A DNA stretch of 64,000 nucleotides from Ponticaulis koreensis DSM 19734 (lineage in GTDB: Bacteria; Pseudomonadota; Alphaproteobacteria; Caulobacterales; Hyphomonadaceae), in the NCBI RefSeq assembly GCF_000420665.1, contig NZ_ATVJ01000001.1, positions 868,001-932,000 of the forward strand, in the 5' to 3' direction. Made by a program: the position numbers and the translations under genes. Shown here one piece after another: positions 33,039 to 42,493 of the stretch. The stretch's first letter is position 1; each line of letters opens with the position of its first letter. The notes beneath the pieces were generated by a model. The model was not told where the DNA came from. It searched no databases and saw only the letters and a program-made list of their open reading frames with translations.

Positions 33039-35222
33039 TTAGTAAACGACTGAAGCCGTCAGGGTGAATGTGCGCGGCGCACCATAATAGCCGAGCTGGT
33101 ATCCAAGACTATCGGACAGGTCGAAACCTTGCGTGCGGTACTCTTCGCCAGACAGGTTTCGGCCCGACAGGGTCAACGCATATTTTCCGTTCTCAAATTC
33201 AAGGCGGGCCGATGCATCATAAAGAGTGTAAGAGCTTTGACGGAGCACTTCGCTTGAGCTGACTGTCGGATAGACATCGCCGCGATAGGAGGCGGCACCT
33301 GAAAGTATAAGATCAATCGAGCTCGAAAGCTGCGTGCTGTATTCAGCAGCCAGACGGCCTGTCCAGTCAGGTGCGTTGGCTGGCGTTAGCTGATCTGACA
33401 CATCCTGACCGTTCTGTCCGATAAAGGTGTCATACTCGGCATCCAGATAGCCAAGCGCGTAGTCAAAACGCAGCGCGCTGCTCGCCTGCCAGCTACCTTC
33501 AACTTCGAACCCGGCGATTGAGGCTTCTGCGGCATTTGTGAAGATCGCAGCAAACGCACCGTTTTGCTGGGTAAAGCTGGAGACTTGCAGATCTTCATAC
33601 TGGTTGAGGAAAACAGCGGCACTAAGAGAGACGGTATTCTCAAGGAAGTCACCCTTCAGGCCCGCTTCCCATGCGGTAAGCGTTTCAGCATCGAACGGCT
33701 GAGCCTCAAGGCCGGAGTTCGAGCGCCCGTCAAAGCCACCGCTTTTGAAGCCGCGCGAGTAGGACGCATAGGTCGTCACATCGTCTGTGAGATCATAGCT
33801 GATTGAGAATTTCGGAGATGTGTTGGAGAAGGTCTCTGATACATCAATATCGGTCACGCGTGCGCCTTGCCCCAAGACGGGAACCATTGGCGTGGTCGCA
33901 CTGAAAAATTCCTGAATGCGCGCAAAGTCTTTTTCTTCTTCGGTGAAGCGAATACCCGCGCTGATGCTGAGGCGATCAGAAAGATCAAAGCTGGCATCGG
34001 CGTAGGCCGCGTACGCCGTGGTGGTCTGATCGTTCAGCGAATTGGAAACGAATGCGATATCAGGTCCGAAAACACCGGATTCGGTGACATCCTCTTCTTT
34101 GAAATAATAGAGCCCTGACACAAGCGACCAGCTATCTGCGTCATAGGTTAGCTGGAGTTCCTGGCTGAACTGGTTCTGTTCTTCGAAAACGAAGACGCCG
34201 AACAGAGAGGCGCCAGTCGCATCGAGATCCAGATTGGCGTCATACTCCATTTCCCGATAGGCGGTGGTGGAGCGCAGCTGCCAGTCATCTGCGAAGCTCC
34301 AGGTGGCCCGCCCGGAAATGCCATAAACGCTCAGATCGTTCAGGCCATTGAAATTCGCATCGATTTCAAACGGGTCTTCATTGGGAGGAAACAGGCCGAA
34401 GACCGATGTTTCGCGGACGGGCGTTCTGGATGTATCCGGCGTGTCGCTTGATCCATCGACTGTGAGCAGAAACTCAAAATCATCAGTGAAGTTGGCAAGC
34501 AGGGAGCCACGCCATGCCAGTGTGTTGCGGTCACCATCGCTTTCGCCGTCAACAGAGTTGTCGGCGTAGCCGTCCCGGTGAAGATAGGCGATAGCCGCCT
34601 TGCCCAGAAGGCGATCACCGGCAATCGGACCTGACACGCCAACGCTGAGATCGGTTTGTTCATAGGAGCCGATGCTGGCAGACACGCGGAGTTCAGGATC
34701 AGTCGTTGGCTCACGGGAGACGAATTTGATCGCGCCGCCTATTGTGTTGCGTCCGTAGAGCGTGCCCTGCGGGCCACGCAGAACTTCAATACGCTCGACA
34801 TCAAAAACATCGAGGAAAGAACCTTGCGCACGGCCGAGATACACATCGTCCAGATAGATGCCTACACCCGGGTCCGCAAAGGCCAGACTGTCTAACTGTC
34901 CGACCCCCCGAATGTAGGCAACCGTGTTTTGCGCATCCCCCTCATGCAGCACAACGTTTGGAATACTGGACTGTACATCGCCGATCTCGGTCGCGTTGAA
35001 AGCCGCCAGAGCATCGCCGCCAATTGCCGTGACTGAACCGGGTACATCTTTCAGGGATTCTTCGCGGCGGCGTGCTGTAACGACGACCGTATTCAGCGAG
35101 CGAACGCTTTCCTGCTCTTCAGGACGGTCTTCGACCTGCGCGCCAGCTGGCAGGAAGAATGAGAGGGCGCAGACAGATGCGCCAGCGAGCCCGAGCGAGC
35201 GGATGGTTTTGTTGAGAGCCAA
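33039..35222 (-). CDS. TonB-dependent outer-membrane receptor
   Basis: A 727-residue receptor of the FecA/FyuA-like group. A signal peptide ends near PAGAQ, a TonB-box-like LNTVVVTARRREES follows, then the plug with IRGVGQLDSL and IEVLRGPQGTLYGRNTIGGAI and a 22-strand barrel ending in FTLTASVVY, the usual aromatic C-terminus. Start taken as TTG 35222 since GGAGGA sits seven bases before it. First gene of an operon with the hydrolase and rpiB, downstream of a winged-helix regulator gene and two palindromes. Ligand unknown; the sugar isomerase suggests a carbohydrate ester. Confidence 0.92.
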   Translation of the reverse strand: MALNKTIRSLGLAGASVCALSFFLPAGAQVEDRPEEQESVRSLNTVVVTARRREESLKDVPGSVTAIGGDALAAFNATEIGDVQSSIPNVVLHEGDAQNTVAYIRGVGQLDSLAFADPGVGIYLDDVYLGRAQGSFLDVFDVERIEVLRGPQGTLYGRNTIGGAIKFVSREPTTDPELRVSASIGSYEQTDLSVGVSGPIAGDRLLGKAAIAYLHRDGYADNSVDGESDGDRNTLAWRGSLLANFTDDFEFLLTVDGSSDTPDTSRTPVRETSVFGLFPPNEDPFEIDANFNGLNDLSVYGISGRATWSFADDWQLRSTTAYREMEYDANLDLDATGASLFGVFVFEEQNQFSQELQLTYDADSWSLVSGLYYFKEEDVTESGVFGPDIAFVSNSLNDQTTTAYAAYADASFDLSDRLSISAGIRFTEEEKDFARIQEFFSATTPMVPVLGQGARVTDIDVSETFSNTSPKFSISYDLTDDVTTYASYSRGFKSGGFDGRSNSGLEAQPFDAETLTAWEAGLKGDFLENTVSLSAAVFLNQYEDLQVSSFTQQNGAFAAIFTNAAEASIAGFEVEGSWQASSALRFDYALGYLDAEYDTFIGQNGQDVSDQLTPANAPDWTGRLAAEYSTQLSSSIDLILSGAASYRGDVYPTVSSSEVLRQSSYTLYDASARLEFENGKYALTLSGRNLSGEEYRTQGFDLSDSLGYQLGYYGAPRTFTLTASVVY

Positions 35223-35233
35223 CTTTGCTTCCT

Positions 35234-35250
35234 CCAAATTTATATTTTGG
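35234..35250. promoter_or_regulatory. Palindrome at the ribosome site of the TonB receptor gene
   Basis: CCAAA-N7-TTTGG lies directly on the leader and Shine-Dalgarno region of the receptor. It could be an operator or a translation-control hairpin. Confidence 0.35.
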
Positions 35251-35295
35251 AGTAGGGTGAAGCAGTGGGCTGATTTTAAAAGTGTTTTGTTTTCG

Positions 35296-35328
35296 GAAAA
35301 TATACCCGCAGATTCTGCGTATATTTTC
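35296..35328. promoter_or_regulatory. Long AT-rich inverted repeat upstream of the TonB receptor
   Basis: GAAAATATAC / GTATATTTTC (10-bp arms) enclose a second stem GCAG-ATT-CTGC. It overlaps the stop of the regulator gene and lies about 75 nt before the receptor start. Without a T run it looks more like an operator than a terminator. Confidence 0.5.
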
Positions 35329-35710
35329 AGGCGCCCGTTTTCGGAAATTTCGACATCACCTGTTCCAGCGTGCGCTGCAAATGACCGGTTACGAGGCTCT
35401 CAAGTTCAGGTGTCGGAATAACCACTGTTGCGCGGCCATCTTTGGCGTCTTTAGCTTTTTCCAGATAGCCGTCATCCACCGCTTTCTTGATCCGTTCTTC
35501 GCGAGTGCGATTGGAGCCTGATTTCATGGTATGCGCGAGTTGGCTGACCGTGAGCGGATTGCCAGCCCAGTGCGCGCGCACACAGCCGACTAGCATGTAC
35601 CAGAATTCCTGTGTGAAATACGCAGACCGGCTGCCGAAGGTTTCATCCCAGTCCCGCGCATAGAATTCTAGCGCATCCATCCAGTCGATGAGAGGCTGGC
35701 GATCTTCCAT
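35327..35710 (-). CDS. Putative winged-helix (MarR-like) regulator
   Basis: A 127-residue protein whose middle part (about 50-95) reads LTVSQLAHTMKSGSNRTREERIKKAVDDGYL followed by DAKDGRATVVIPT, the helix-turn-helix and wing pattern of MarR-type regulators. The N-terminal 45 residues are aromatic-rich (FYARDWDETFG) and could dimerise. The position just upstream of the receptor operon, with palindromes between, suggests that it regulates it. Family assignment is moderate. Confidence 0.65.
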   Translation of the reverse strand: MEDRQPLIDWMDALEFYARDWDETFGSRSAYFTQEFWYMLVGCVRAHWAGNPLTVSQLAHTMKSGSNRTREERIKKAVDDGYLEKAKDAKDGRATVVIPTPELESLVTGHLQRTLEQVMSKFPKTGA

Positions 35711-35792
35711 GGAAAAAACTCTCGTTGGCTAAGCTACGCAGCTAGAATCTTACAACGAAGTTTCATGTTCAGGGAAGAGACCTGTTTGGGCG

Positions 35793-35828
35793 CGGCCTCA
35801 GACCATGCTTGCACTTAGTCTGAGGCCG
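35793..35828 (-). terminator. Perfect hairpin after the phytase gene
   Basis: CGGCCTCAGAC / GTCTGAGGCCG, an 11-bp perfect stem with a 14-nt loop, begins 32 bp beyond the phytase stop. T-poor on both sides, so a terminator role is probable but not proved. Confidence 0.5.
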
Positions 35829-35860
35829 ACACGGAATTTATCGATAGGATTTGTCTGAGC

Positions 35861-36913
35861 TTAGTTCGCTGACAGACCAAGCGCAGCTTCAATCGCCGTC
35901 CAGTCGACGACTTTGAAGTTCTGGTCGACTTCTGATGTCGGGTTAGCGTCGTCCTGTACGATCAGCACGCCGCGTGGATATCCCGGCAAAGGCGTTGAGT
36001 TCACATCAAGACCATCGGTGTGGGTTACCGCATCCACACTACCATCAGCATTCGCCGTGACGGTGAAGATGCCGCGAGCCGCGTGAGGCGCCTGAAGGTC
36101 GTAAACAACGAACCGGTTTGCAGCCTGCGCAGACACGACGAGATAGCCCTCGCCATTCTCGCCTTCCCAGATATCCATACCTTCAACATCCGCGACGAGA
36201 CCGTTTGCAGCGGCAATCGTGTCGATGGTAACCGGTGCAACGGACAGATCATTGAGGTCGAGCTTCCAGACGCCGTGTTCTTCTTCGCCAACAAAAATCT
36301 GGCCGTTCGTCTCGTCAAATACGCAACCTTCAAGCTGAAGCTGGCCAAACTGACCGACCTGAATTTCAGCGATGAGTTCCGGGGCAAGTGTCGGCAGGCT
36401 GCTCATATCCTGCGCCCAGATTTGTGCTTTGCCGTCCTTATAGGTCGGCATGGCGTAATAGGTGGAGCCGACGAGACCGGCACAAATGCCATATGGTTCG
36501 TCTTTCTGGGTTGGTGTGTCGCCCAGATGGATCACGCTGGCTGTTTCAGCATCAATGCTGAACCAGCTGATCGAACGTGTCTCATCATTTGATGCGACGG
36601 CGATATTTGCGCGTACATCCACGTTGTTGACGGCGCCGACATCAAGAAACTGGGTTTCCGCGCCAGAAAGGTCGTAAACGTGAAGACCTTCATCCTTATT
36701 GGTGCCGAGGATCAGGCTGTTGCTGATATTGGTCGGGTTTGCCCAAAGCGCCGGGTCATCGGCGCGATCGCCAAAGCCAACCATCGGGGCTGTTTCGAAG
36801 CTGGCAGCTACGGGCGTTGCGGGAATACCGTCATCTACCCATACGTCGTCCGTTGCACAGGCTGCGAGCAGAAGCGCTGAAGTAGTTGAGAGCGCGAGCG
36901 TCGAGAACTTCAT
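35861..36913 (-). CDS. Beta-propeller phytase (3-phytase), lipoprotein
   Basis: Extracytoplasmic enzyme expected to remove phosphates from phytate with calcium. The N-terminus has a lipobox (LLLAACA, Cys19). Typical BPP strands follow: GDRADDPALWANP near 47-59, ILGTNKDEGLHVYDL near 69-83, QLQLEGCVFDETNGQIFVG near 192-210 and DVEGMDIW with GYLVVSAQ. Length 350 fits the family. It lies downstream of a large TonB receptor on the same strand, so the pair may scavenge inositol phosphates or another phosphorylated ligand. Confidence 0.9.
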   Translation of the reverse strand: MKFSTLALSTTSALLLAACATDDVWVDDGIPATPVAASFETAPMVGFGDRADDPALWANPTNISNSLILGTNKDEGLHVYDLSGAETQFLDVGAVNNVDVRANIAVASNDETRSISWFSIDAETASVIHLGDTPTQKDEPYGICAGLVGSTYYAMPTYKDGKAQIWAQDMSSLPTLAPELIAEIQVGQFGQLQLEGCVFDETNGQIFVGEEEHGVWKLDLNDLSVAPVTIDTIAAANGLVADVEGMDIWEGENGEGYLVVSAQAANRFVVYDLQAPHAARGIFTVTANADGSVDAVTHTDGLDVNSTPLPGYPRGVLIVQDDANPTSEVDQNFKVVDWTAIEAALGLSAN

Positions 36914-36936
36914 TGAATTAGTCCTGTCGTGAAGAG

Positions 36937-36969
36937 AAAAGGGCCGGATACGATATGTCGTACCGGCCC
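36937..36969 (-). terminator. Terminator or attenuator between TonB receptor and phytase
   Basis: On the minus strand GGGCCGG-TACGA pairs with TCGTA-CCGGCCC (one bulged base, 4-nt loop) and is followed by TTTTCTCTT. It lies in the 79-bp gap, so phytase expression is either attenuated or driven separately. Confidence 0.75.
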
Positions 36970-36992
36970 AATATTAAGAGTTAAACCGGCGA

Positions 36993-39827
36993 TTAGTAAG
37001 TCAGGCGCGCGCCGAAGACGACGGTTGTTCCAAACTCGTCATACTGCGACAGACGGCTCTCATCACCGAAGTAATAGTGCTCAGGCTCGTCTGTGAGGTT
37101 CTTACCTTCCAGATAAATCTGGAGGTTGTCGTTCACCCGATACTTCGCCGACGCTTCAATAAGCAGACGATCATTCGTCATACGGTCAAGGTTTTCGTCT
37201 TCCAGCTCATCCAGATAGTCGCCGCGATAGTTTGCAGAGACACGAAGATCCCAAGGGCCATTGTCATAGCCGATCGCCACGTTCCATATGGTGTCGGATT
37301 GCTTCAGGAACGGCACTTCGCGGCCATCTGGCAGCGTCGCTTCACTTTCGGTCAGCGTCAGGTTGCCTGAAACAAGGAAGCCATCCAGAGCGGAGTTCAA
37401 ATCGCCGAGGTTCTGAACATAGTTGAACTCGATGCCATAGATTTCGCTGGATGCGACATTGATGAAGGTCGAAACCTCTTCAATCTCGCCGCCATCTGTA
37501 TCAACGCCGTTCAGGAGTTCGGCCGGGATGCCGGAAAGGTCCACATTAGACGGAACATCTGCGGTATCGAACGTCGCCGGGAAGATCGCGTTGGAGATAT
37601 CCTTATAGAAGATACCGGCTGAGAGAACTGACAGCGTCGTTGGATAAAACTCGATGCTCAGATCGAAGTTGTCCGCTTCCAGTGGATCAAGGTTCGGGTT
37701 ACCGATTTCGGCTTCATCGCGGTCATCATTGATGAAGAAGAATGGCGCCATTTCGCCAAAGGCAGGGCGGACAACGGCAGCGTAATATGCCGCGCGGCCG
37801 ATAAGTCGGTCGCTGAAGTCGTAACGAGCGTTCACGCTTGGCAGGACGTTTGTATAGTCGTTGCTGTAACGTGTTGTTGTTGCCGTCAGTTCGTCTTCAA
37901 GAACAACCCGGCCTTCCAGATCAACATTTGATTGCTCAACGCGAACACCTGCAACGAGCGTAAGCGCGCCGATGTCAAAGGTCCCCATGCCGTATCCGGC
38001 AAGGATTTGCTCATCGATCTTATAGTCTTCGCCATTCGAGTCGAAGAAGCTGCCTTCCTCGTCGAGGTCACCTGCACCGAAAGCACCACGCAGAGAGCGT
38101 GTCAGGCCCGGGTCCGGCCATGCAGGCTGTGCATTACCAAGGCGCCAGCCTGAAATAAGGTCGTTATTTACAAAGCCCGCAAGATTAATGCTGTCGTCTT
38201 CATAGATCAGAACATTCACATCACGGATTTTTTCGCGGTCACGAATTTTCAGGCCAGCCTGCCAGGTTACTGGCATTTCGCCGAATACGCTTTCGCGCGA
38301 GATATTGAACTGAGCCGCGTATTCTGTGTCTTCGTTGGCAGTAAATTCCCGCTCGAATTCGTCGAGGAAGTAGTTTGACGGGTCATAAACCGCGTCCAGT
38401 ACTGTGCCCTCGCTGAAGCGGATGATTTCCGGGTTGGAATAATCGATGGTCACATTGCCAGGGAAGTTATCCTGAATGTCTTCAAAGCGGAATTTGACGT
38501 CATGGTTGTCGCTATCATCTTCTTCAGCGTAGGCGTAGGACACTTCATAGTCGGTTTCCCAACCATCCCACGTCGTCTCACCGCCAACCGCAATCGTCTG
38601 GATTGTACGCACTTCGCGGCGAACGCGGACTTCGGCTTGCGTTTCGTTCAGCGGGAAGGTCGCAGACGTATCCGTCAGCGATGAGCCCGCAGCGATGATG
38701 TCATCACCATTGGCATCTTCATCGATGATATCGTCGAGATCACGGAACTGTAGAACGTTGCGGACTTCGTCGTCTTCATAATTGTTGAAGAGCGTACGCA
38801 GGTAGAGGTCTGTATTGTCAGACAGACGCCAGTCGAAGTTGGCAACAAGGCCGAGGCGCTCACGGTTGAGGCCGTACCAGCGATGCTCATAGCCATCATT
38901 CATGTAAGCGAGACCGTTGATGAAGTCCCACTCATCGGCTTCGTTATTGTGGGTTTCGATGCGCAGATCCTGATAGTTTACAGAAAGCGCAACGCCCAGC
39001 CGGTCGCCAAATACGTCTGAATAGGTCAGCGTCGCTTTTGGCGAGAACTCTTCGGTAATCTCGTTATAGGCGCCTTCAATCTTCGCGCGGATAAAGCGAC
39101 CGTCGCGGTCGAAGGCGGAAATGGTCTGCAGATTGATCACGCCGCCAAGGCTGTCGGCATCGACGTTCGGTGTCAGGGATTTTTGAACTTCAATGCCATC
39201 CAGCAGGTCGGATGGAACACCATCCAGAAGTACGCCGCGGCGATCTTCCGGCGACGGTGTGCGCACGCCGTTAATAGAGGCAGAGATCAGGTCTGTGTTG
39301 ATGCCGCGGATCGAAACATAGCGGCCTTCGCCCTGGTCGGTTTCAATCGAAAGGCCCGGCACACGTGCCAGAGAGTCCGCGACTGTCGTGTCAGGGAAGT
39401 TGCCGAGGCCGTCAGAGTCGATGACGCTGATGATTGCGTTGGACGCGCGCTGTTGGTTGATCGCGCCAGCTTGTGCTGCCGCTGAGCCGACGACGAGCAC
39501 GTTATCAAGATAGCGGACATCTGCGCCAAGGCGGAAATCCAGCGTGGACTCGCCAGAAACTGCGATAGACTGAGTGACAGGATCAGCGCCGATATAGGAC
39601 ACGGTGACGTCATACTCGCCAGCCGGAATGCCGGAGAACCGGAAGTCGCCGAAGCGGCCTGTGCTTGTGGTCCGGTCCAGCTCTTCGATTGTGACCAGCG
39701 CGCCTTCGAGCGCACCTTCGCCAGAGCCGTCTGTTACTGTGCCTTGCAGAATATCTGCGGCTGCAATTTGCGCAAAACCAAGGCTGACAACGCTTACCGC
39801 GGCCAGCTTCCCAAGTTTGAACTTCAT
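36993..39827 (-). CDS. TonB-dependent receptor with N-terminal carboxypeptidase-regulatory-like domain
   Basis: A 944-residue receptor of the large oar/SusC-like alphaproteobacterial class. After the signal peptide (cleavage near AAA-DIL) comes a beta-sandwich domain of about 75 residues (GTVTDGSGEGALEGALVTI, then FRFSGIPAGEYDVTVSYIG), then the plug with YVSIRGINTDLISASINGV and GVINLQT, and a barrel ending in VVFGARLTY. ATG 39827 is preceded by GAGGGG. The neighbouring phytase suggests a phosphorylated sugar or inositol ligand. Confidence 0.92.
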   Translation of the reverse strand: MKFKLGKLAAVSVVSLGFAQIAAADILQGTVTDGSGEGALEGALVTIEELDRTTSTGRFGDFRFSGIPAGEYDVTVSYIGADPVTQSIAVSGESTLDFRLGADVRYLDNVLVVGSAAAQAGAINQQRASNAIISVIDSDGLGNFPDTTVADSLARVPGLSIETDQGEGRYVSIRGINTDLISASINGVRTPSPEDRRGVLLDGVPSDLLDGIEVQKSLTPNVDADSLGGVINLQTISAFDRDGRFIRAKIEGAYNEITEEFSPKATLTYSDVFGDRLGVALSVNYQDLRIETHNNEADEWDFINGLAYMNDGYEHRWYGLNRERLGLVANFDWRLSDNTDLYLRTLFNNYEDDEVRNVLQFRDLDDIIDEDANGDDIIAAGSSLTDTSATFPLNETQAEVRVRREVRTIQTIAVGGETTWDGWETDYEVSYAYAEEDDSDNHDVKFRFEDIQDNFPGNVTIDYSNPEIIRFSEGTVLDAVYDPSNYFLDEFEREFTANEDTEYAAQFNISRESVFGEMPVTWQAGLKIRDREKIRDVNVLIYEDDSINLAGFVNNDLISGWRLGNAQPAWPDPGLTRSLRGAFGAGDLDEEGSFFDSNGEDYKIDEQILAGYGMGTFDIGALTLVAGVRVEQSNVDLEGRVVLEDELTATTTRYSNDYTNVLPSVNARYDFSDRLIGRAAYYAAVVRPAFGEMAPFFFINDDRDEAEIGNPNLDPLEADNFDLSIEFYPTTLSVLSAGIFYKDISNAIFPATFDTADVPSNVDLSGIPAELLNGVDTDGGEIEEVSTFINVASSEIYGIEFNYVQNLGDLNSALDGFLVSGNLTLTESEATLPDGREVPFLKQSDTIWNVAIGYDNGPWDLRVSANYRGDYLDELEDENLDRMTNDRLLIEASAKYRVNDNLQIYLEGKNLTDEPEHYYFGDESRLSQYDEFGTTVVFGARLTY

Positions 39828-39906
39828 GGAATTCACCCCTCTCAAAAGTAAGGGGCGGGTAACAGACCTACGTGATGGTTTTGCGTCGGATTGGTTTCAG
39901 TTCGAC

Positions 39907-39962
39907 GACAAAAAAACTGCGGTTTTGTAACATGGCCTCGCAGTCTCATTAACCTGCGAGGC
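39907..39962 (-). terminator. Hairpins after guaA
   Basis: GCCTCGCAG / CTGCGAGGC (39935-39943 with 39954-39962) lies 12 bp beyond the guaA stop. A second small stem AAAAC-GTTTT running into TTTTTT on the minus strand follows at about 39908-39926. Together they probably end the guaA transcript, and they also form the upstream region of the TonB receptor gene. Confidence 0.55.
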
Positions 39963-39974
39963 TGTTCTGAACTG

Positions 39975-41531
39975 CTATTCCCACTCAATCGTGCCAGGTG
40001 GTTTCGACGTAATGTCGTAGACCACGCGGTTCACGCCTTTGACCTCATTGATTATGCGCGTTGCAACACGTCCAAGGAAATCATGCGGGTACGGATAATA
40101 ATCAGCTGTCATGCCATCTGTTGATGTGACGGCACGAAGGGCGAGAACTGCTTCATAAGTACGCAAATCACCCATCACACCCACAGTGTTCACCGGTAGG
40201 AGTACAGAGAAAGCCTGCCAGATTTCATCATAAAGACCGGCATTTTTGATCTCTTCGATATAGATCGCGTCGGCTTTGCGCAGCGTGTCGGCTTTCTCAC
40301 GCGTGATCTCGCCGGGAATACGAATCGCGAGGCCGGGGCCCGGGAAAGGATGGCGACCGATAAAGGCCTCCGGCAGACCAAGTTCGCGGCCAAGGGCGCG
40401 CACTTCGTCTTTGAACAGCTCACGCAGAGGCTCGACCAGTTGCATATTCATGCGCTCTGGCAGACCGCCGACATTGTGGTGAGATTTGATGGTGACGGAT
40501 GGGCCGCCAAGCGCCGAAACGCTCTCGATAACGTCCGGATAGAGCGTGCCCTGCGCGAGGAAGTCAGCGCCGCCGACTTTTTTCGCTTCTTCTTCGAACA
40601 CGTCGATAAAGAGGCCGCCGATAATTTTGCGCTTCTTCTCCGGATCAGAGACGCCTTCCAGCTTGCCGAGGAAGAGATCGGACGCGTCTACATCCACGAG
40701 CGGGATGTTGTAATGGTCGCGGAACAGGTTCACCACCTGCTCGGATTCGCCAAGGCGCATCAGGCCGTGATCGACGTAAACACAGGTAAGCTGGTCGCCA
40801 ATCGCCTCGTGGATCAGAACAGCTGCAACGGAAGAATCCACGCCGCCAGAGAGGCCGCAAATCACTTTCTTATCGCCAACCTGCGCGCGGATTTTTTCAA
40901 TCGCTTCGGCGCGGTAGGCGGCCATAGACCAGTCGCCTTTGAAGCCTGCCACATTGTGGGTGAAGTTCTTCAGAAGCTGGCGGCCATGAACCGTGTGGAC
41001 GACTTCCGGGTGGAATTGTGAGCCATAATAGCCGCGTTCCGGATCAGAGATAACTGCGAACGGCGCACCCGGAGAACGCGCGACCACGCCGAAGCCCGGC
41101 GCCATTTCGGCGACGTGGTCGCCATGGCTCATCCAGACTTCTTCTTTGTCGCCATTAGAGAACATGCTCTCAAACAGCGGGTCGTCAGAAACCTTCTCGA
41201 TAAAGGCGCGGCCAAATTCGCGGCTCGTGCCACCTTCAATCTTCCCGCCCAGCATGTGAACCATGGCTTGCTGGCCATAACAGATGCCGAAGACAGGGAT
41301 TCCAAGTTCGAAGACTTTTGGGTCTGGCAGTGGGGCATCTTCCCAGTACACACTTGATGGACCGCCCGAGAGGATGATCGCCTTAGGTGCATAGCTTTCA
41401 AGGAAAGCTGCATCCACTTTGTTATAAGGATGGATCTCACAATAGACGCCGCTTTCGCGTACGCGTCGCGCGATCAGCTGAGTGACCTGAGAGCCAAAAT
41501 CGATGATGAGAAGATGTTCATGTGCCGTCAT
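39975..41531 (-). CDS. guaA: GMP synthase (glutamine-hydrolysing)
   Basis: Converts XMP to GMP. The class I amidotransferase domain has the catalytic Cys in GICYGQQAM and His/Glu in FHPEVVHT. The ATP-pyrophosphatase P-loop is [11 protein letters not shown], and the C-terminal dimerisation domain ends with [13 protein letters not shown], a textbook GuaA ending. Length 518 is standard. guaB lies 12 kb away on the same strand. Confidence 0.98.
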   Translation of the reverse strand: MTAHEHLLIIDFGSQVTQLIARRVRESGVYCEIHPYNKVDAAFLESYAPKAIILSGGPSSVYWEDAPLPDPKVFELGIPVFGICYGQQAMVHMLGGKIEGGTSREFGRAFIEKVSDDPLFESMFSNGDKEEVWMSHGDHVAEMAPGFGVVARSPGAPFAVISDPERGYYGSQFHPEVVHTVHGRQLLKNFTHNVAGFKGDWSMAAYRAEAIEKIRAQVGDKKVICGLSGGVDSSVAAVLIHEAIGDQLTCVYVDHGLMRLGESEQVVNLFRDHYNIPLVDVDASDLFLGKLEGVSDPEKKRKIIGGLFIDVFEEEAKKVGGADFLAQGTLYPDVIESVSALGGPSVTIKSHHNVGGLPERMNMQLVEPLRELFKDEVRALGRELGLPEAFIGRHPFPGPGLAIRIPGEITREKADTLRKADAIYIEEIKNAGLYDEIWQAFSVLLPVNTVGVMGDLRTYEAVLALRAVTSTDGMTADYYPYPHDFLGRVATRIINEVKGVNRVVYDITSKPPGTIEWE

Positions 41532-41563
41532 GGCGCTCTATAGACAGGAATCGACACGAAGTT

Positions 41564-41615
41564 CAATCTGTGAAGGGCCGGAAGTCACCTCCGGCCCTCG
41601 ATTTTGTTCAGATTG
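41564..41615 (-). terminator. Nested inverted repeat after the 3-hydroxyisobutyrate-dehydrogenase-like gene
   Basis: An inner perfect 9-bp stem AGGGCCGGA / TCCGGCCCT (41574-41582 with 41590-41598) lies inside an outer repeat CAATCTG / CAGATTG (41564-41570 with 41609-41615). It separates the end of the azoR operon from the guaA start. Confidence 0.55.
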
Positions 41616-41620
41616 TGAGC

Positions 41621-42484
41621 CTAAAGATAGAGCTGGGCCACGCCGGTGATATTATCTCCGGCAAAGCCTTGTTCCTTAGCCTTTGCGTAAACGCTCCGGG
41701 TCGCTGCTGAGAGCGGAAGTGACGCGCCCAGCGTTTCACCATCCTGTGCGAGAAGACCAAAATCCTTTTCGACAAGATCAATCGGGAACATGGGCGCGAA
41801 GCCGCCTGCCTGCATCGCGCCCATGGCGAGTTTTACGGCAGGGCTGCAAACGGGTGTCGCTCCAATGGCTTCACTCGCGCCAGCGACGTCAATACCTGAG
41901 GCTTTGGCAAAGCCGAGCAACTCGGCTGCGACCGCCAGCTGTACACCAAACAGGCCGTTCACCATCAGTTTGACGATAGAGCCAGCTCCGGTGCCGCCGA
42001 CATGATGCGTAGCGCTTCCCATAATGGAGAAGAGCGGACCGAGTGCCTCGACGTTGGCCGTCTCTCCGCCCACGAGGAAGATAAGCTGTCCTTGCTCGGC
42101 CTGAGGACGGGATCCGGCAAGTGGTGCGTCGACCAGCTTACGGCCCGCAGCGTCAAATGCGTCGCTGAGTTTTTTGATATGCCCGTGCGATACGGTCGAA
42201 CATTCCACGGCGATGGCACGTTCAGGCAGTGCGTTGAGGGCGCCGGTTTCGGGTGACAGCCAGACATCAGAAGATGCCGCATCGTCACGGACCATAGAGA
42301 AGACGATTTCGGCGTCCTTCACGGCATCGGCAGGGTCTCTGGCAAGCTTTGCGCCGTGTGAGACGAGAGGTGACGCAACGTCGGGGCTGCGGTTCCAGAT
42401 GGTTAGATCGTGTCCTGCAGAGAGCAGACGAGCGGCCATACGCTGGCCCATGGCGCCGAGGCCAAGAAAAGCAATTTTTGTCAT
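41621..42484 (-). CDS. NAD(P)-dependent 3-hydroxyisobutyrate dehydrogenase family oxidoreductase
   Basis: A 287-residue beta-hydroxyacid dehydrogenase. The Rossmann motif is FLGLGAMGQRMAARLL, the substrate motif is VDAPLAGSRPQAEQGQLIFLVGG and the catalytic lysine lies in SIVKLMVNGLFG, which has the order of glyoxylate/succinic semialdehyde reductases. The real substrate is open. It starts 9 bp after the azoreductase gene in the same operon. Confidence 0.88.
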   Translation of the reverse strand: MTKIAFLGLGAMGQRMAARLLSAGHDLTIWNRSPDVASPLVSHGAKLARDPADAVKDAEIVFSMVRDDAASSDVWLSPETGALNALPERAIAVECSTVSHGHIKKLSDAFDAAGRKLVDAPLAGSRPQAEQGQLIFLVGGETANVEALGPLFSIMGSATHHVGGTGAGSIVKLMVNGLFGVQLAVAAELLGFAKASGIDVAGASEAIGATPVCSPAVKLAMGAMQAGGFAPMFPIDLVEKDFGLLAQDGETLGASLPLSAATRSVYAKAKEQGFAGDNITGVAQLYL

Positions 42485-42493
42485 TTGAAATCC

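Noticed and set aside
39900-39945. Possible Pho box upstream of the TonB receptor-phytase pair (TGTTAC-AAAA-CCGCAG on the minus strand)
   Set aside because: Only one half-site resembles a Pho box and the stretch is better explained by guaA terminator hairpins.
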